From Candidatus Izemoplasma sp. (GTDB taxonomy: Bacteria > Bacillota_I > Bacilli_A > Izemoplasmatales > Izemoplasmataceae), in NCBI GenBank assembly GCA_007132145.1, contig SLPE01000013.1:1-8386 (forward strand): 8,386 nt of DNA. Reading direction: 5' to 3'. The position numbers were made by a program, and so were the translations under genes. Shown piece by piece: positions 6,498-8,386 of this stretch; the first letter of the stretch is position 1; each line of letters opens with the position of its first letter. The notes beneath the pieces were generated by a model. That model saw nothing but the letters and a program-made list of their open reading frames with translations. It was not told the DNA's origin and searched no databases.

Positions 6498-7025
6498 TCA
6501 TCCCTCCTGTCCCGGCGTTTCCTCTTCATTGCCGTCTTCTTCCTTATCCGACAGTTCATCGATGATGACGTCGATCACCTCGGCCGCTTTCGTGCCGGGA
6601 GGCAATCGTTTCGACAAGTCATCGATATTGTATTGTTCACTTTCGCCGTCGGCATGAATCCGGTACGCCTCGTGCAAGGCGTCCTGGAAAGGTTCATTGT
6701 CCCTGAGACTCGCGAAATCCTCGGCGCTGAAACCGAGCTTTTCACGGACGATTTCGGACATCTTCAAAACGAAATCTCCTTGGCGGAGGTTCTCCGATTT
6801 CCGTGCGCGTCCCTTGCGGGTGATGAGCAAGTACGAAAACGCGAAATAGACGACGACGAAAGGCACGAAGGCGCGGCTCCTGATCCAAGGCAGGAATCCT
6901 CCGAGGTCACGGATATTGACGATGAAACCGGCCGCGAGGACGACCCCGGCGGCCAATAAAAAAACGTAGATGTAGTAACTGAACGAATATTTCTTTTCCC
7001 GTCTGTTTCCTCTTCTGTCACGCAT
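6498..7025 (-). CDS. Two-helix membrane protein of unknown function at the head of the dnaX operon (175 aa)
   Basis: I do not recognise a family. The protein has a strongly basic N-terminus (RDRRGNRREKK), a hydrophobic helix at about 17-37, a short loop, a second helix at about 52-69 and then a basic anchor (RKGRARK). This predicts both ends in the cytoplasm. Residues 76-175 are soluble and mostly helical, becoming very acidic at the end (DKEEDGNEEE). The ATG at 7025 is preferred. An in-frame GTG at 7034 would add three residues, but it lies inside the ribosome site AAAGGTGG (7038-7031), which is well placed only for the ATG. The gene is first in a tight operon with dnaX, ybaB and recR, so it is co-expressed with replication and repair genes. 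Whether it works with them is unknown. Confidence 0.85.
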   Translation of the reverse strand: MRDRRGNRREKKYSFSYYIYVFLLAAGVVLAAGFIVNIRDLGGFLPWIRSRAFVPFVVVYFAFSYLLITRKGRARKSENLRQGDFVLKMSEIVREKLGFSAEDFASLRDNEPFQDALHEAYRIHADGESEQYNIDDLSKRLPPGTKAAEVIDVIIDELSDKEEDGNEEETPGQEG

Positions 7026-7042
7026 ATGGACCACCTTTTTTC

Positions 7043-7048
7043 ATTATA
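7043..7048 (-). promoter_or_regulatory. Candidate -10 box for the dnaX operon
   Basis: A perfect TATAAT on the minus strand, preceded by TTG, with no recognisable -35 at 17 bp. It lies so near the first gene that transcription would start at about 7036, inside the ribosome site (7038-7031), giving a leader of only about 10 nt. Either the operon has a very short leader or the real promoter is a weaker site further up, such as TAGTAT at 7076-7071, which overlaps the mnmE promoter on the other strand. Confidence 0.4.
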
Positions 7049-7066
7049 CAACAATTCCGCCTTTTA

Positions 7067-7075
7067 TGGTATACT
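7067..7075 (+). promoter_or_regulatory. Extended -10 promoter of mnmE
   Basis: TGGTATACT is an extended -10 element (TGn followed by TATACT, five of six consensus bases). It ends 18 bp before the mnmE ATG, so transcription should start near 7082 with a leader of about a dozen bases that just includes the GTGAGGA ribosome site (7084-7090). TATACA at 7045-7050 is only a weak, over-spaced -35. The core GTATAC is palindromic, so the site could in part serve the opposite strand too. Confidence 0.6.
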
Positions 7076-7093
7076 AAATTCCGGTGAGGAACG

Positions 7094-8386
7094 ATGAAAA
7101 ACGATACCATCGCAGCTATAGCCACGGCGCTCGGTTCAAGTGCCGTCAATATCGTCCGGATGAGCGGAGATGACGCTTTGCGAATTGCCGGCAGTTTCTT
7201 TTCCGGCACGGCGCTCGAGCGGGTTCCGTCGCATACGATCCACTATGGGCGCATCGTCGAAGACGGCACCGTCATCGACGAAGTGCTCGTTTCGGTTTTT
7301 CGCGCACCACGCTCCTTCACATGTGAGGACATGGTCGAAATCAACTGTCACGGCGGCCCCTATGTCACTCAGAAGATCCTAGGGCTGTTGTTGGGAGCGG
7401 GCGCCCGTTTGGCCGAGCGGGGCGAGTTCACGGAGCGGGCGTTCTTAAACGGTCGCATCGACCTCACCCAAGCCGAAAGCATCCTCGACATCATCGAAGC
7501 CCGCTCGGATGCGAGTCTCTCCCTCGCGAACAAGGGCCTTGCGGGTAGCGTTACCCGACTCGTCGACGCGTTACGGGAAGACATCCTTGCGATGCTCGCC
7601 CACATCGAAGTCAACATCGACTACCCCGAATACGACATCGAAGACTTGACACCGGACGTTCTCGGACCGAAACTCGAGGGGCTCCTGGATCGCATCGACG
7701 ACATCTTGCGCAAGGCCAAGGACGGCCAAGTGATACGGGAAGGTGTACGGACCGCCATCATCGGGCGCCCCAACGTCGGGAAATCGAGCTTGCTCAACGC
7801 CTTGCTCGAAGAAGAAAAAGCGATCGTGACGGACATCCGGGGGACGACCCGCGACACGGTCGAAGGCCACATCAACCTCGGAGGCATCACGCTTCATCTC
7901 CTCGACACGGCCGGCATCCACGATGCCGACAATCCGGTGGAGCGCATCGGGGTCGATAAAGCGAAAAAAGCGATTGAAGAAGCCCAGCTCGTCCTCGTCG
8001 TCCTCGATCGGAGCGTCCCGCTTGAAAACGATGACCGCACCTTGCTCGCCTTGACGGAGAAGAAAAACCGCCTACTCATCCTGAACAAATCCGATTTGAC
8101 GTCGAAAATCGCCGAGAACCTCGAAGACGCATTGCCCGTCAGCGCTTTGAAGAAAACCGGTATCGACGAACTCAAACAGGCGATCCACGAGCGCTTCCTC
8201 TCCGGTGAAATCGATCCCGACTCGGCATTCTGTCTCGCCAACGCCCGTCACATCGGTTTGATGAAGAAAGCGAGGGCTGCCCTCGCCGATGCCGAAGTCG
8301 CTTCTCGAAGGCAGACGAGCGCGGATTTGCTCGGCATCGATTTGAAAAGCGCATGGGATGCGCTCGGAGACATTACGGGCGCCTCA
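7094..8386 (+). CDS. mnmE: tRNA uridine-34 5-carboxymethylaminomethyl modification GTPase MnmE (C-terminus outside window)
   Basis: The frame from the ATG at 7094 is open for 431 codons to the window edge. MnmE acts with MnmG to modify the wobble uridine of certain tRNAs, using a folate one-carbon donor and a potassium-activated GTPase cycle. The N-terminal folate-binding domain is seen in MKNDTIAAIAT and GRIVEDG, with EINCHGG (83-88) and the GEFTERAFLNGRIDLTQAE segment (110-128). The GTPase domain follows: G1 GRPNVGKSS (224-232) including the potassium-loop Asn227, G2 DIRGTTRDT (247-255), G3 DTAG (271-274), G4 NKSD (331-334) and a G5-like SALKKTG (350-356). The C-terminal helical domain ends at LGDITGAS. 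Only about 20 residues are missing, among them the expected FCIGK tail with the conserved cysteine, which lies beyond the edge. A GTGAGGA ribosome site supports the start. The gene is divergent from the dnaX operon. Confidence 0.97.
   Translation, partial: MKNDTIAAIATALGSSAVNIVRMSGDDALRIAGSFFSGTALERVPSHTIHYGRIVEDGTVIDEVLVSVFRAPRSFTCEDMVEINCHGGPYVTQKILGLLLGAGARLAERGEFTERAFLNGRIDLTQAESILDIIEARSDASLSLANKGLAGSVTRLVDALREDILAMLAHIEVNIDYPEYDIEDLTPDVLGPKLEGLLDRIDDILRKAKDGQVIREGVRTAIIGRPNVGKSSLLNALLEEEKAIVTDIRGTTRDTVEGHINLGGITLHLLDTAGIHDADNPVERIGVDKAKKAIEEAQLVLVVLDRSVPLENDDRTLLALTEKKNRLLILNKSDLTSKIAENLEDALPVSALKKTGIDELKQAIHERFLSGEIDPDSAFCLANARHIGLMKKARAALADAEVASRRQTSADLLGIDLKSAWDALGDITGAS

Noticed and set aside
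5994..6959. A 321-codon open frame on the plus strand opposite dnaX and the upstream membrane gene
   Set aside because: It is antisense to clear DnaX motifs, spans two minus-strand genes and has no matching family pattern.
7571..7921. A 116-codon minus-strand open frame inside mnmE
   Set aside because: It is antisense to the MnmE GTPase domain and shows no features of its own.

Overview
The window looks like chromosomal DNA from a Bacillota-type bacterium, possibly a relative of the Acholeplasmatales/Izemoplasmatales; that placement is a guess from gene style, not from a marker gene. Supporting points are strong AAGGAGG-like Shine-Dalgarno sites, extended -10 promoters, a dnaX-ybaB-recR cluster, and a RecR and DnaX of Gram-positive type. 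TGA is used as a stop (ybaB, dnaX and both small membrane genes) and Trp is TGG, so the code is standard and not the Mycoplasma code. Base composition is fairly balanced with GC-ending codons, which produces many long but spurious antisense reading frames.

Layout. On the minus strand, read from right to left, there are three transcription units. (1) 7025-3626 is a tight operon: a 175-aa two-helix membrane protein, dnaX (clamp-loader tau subunit), ybaB/ebfC (nucleoid-associated protein) and recR (recombination mediator), with gaps of 3, 3 and 1 nt. (2) 3506-3243 is a single 87-aa small membrane protein with its own extended -10 promoter and a textbook rho-independent terminator at 3240-3216. 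(3) 3120-1 is an ABC importer operon: a MalK/UgpC/MsmX-type ATPase followed 2 nt later by a very large, window-truncated protein. On the plus strand, mnmE (tRNA U34 modification GTPase) starts at 7094 and runs off the right edge with only its extreme C-terminus missing. It diverges from the dnaX operon across a 68-bp promoter region.

The standout is the protein at 1942-1. It stays open for all 647 codons to the window edge. It begins with a first transmembrane helix typical of MalF/UgpA-type sugar ABC permeases, but where the short loop to the second helix is expected it runs into at least ten to twelve beta-propeller blades of about 40 residues (mixed WD40/PQQ-like). The last blades are near-identical tandem copies with an exact 120-bp period. 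If the rest of the gene encodes the remaining permease helices, this is an ABC permease with a giant extracytoplasmic propeller at the place equivalent to the MalF P2 loop, the loop that docks the binding protein in the maltose transporter. That is the best candidate here for an undescribed system.

The rest is housekeeping: DNA replication and repair (dnaX, ybaB, recR), tRNA modification (mnmE) and two unassigned small membrane proteins. No RNA genes, insertion sequences, CRISPR arrays or phage genes were seen.
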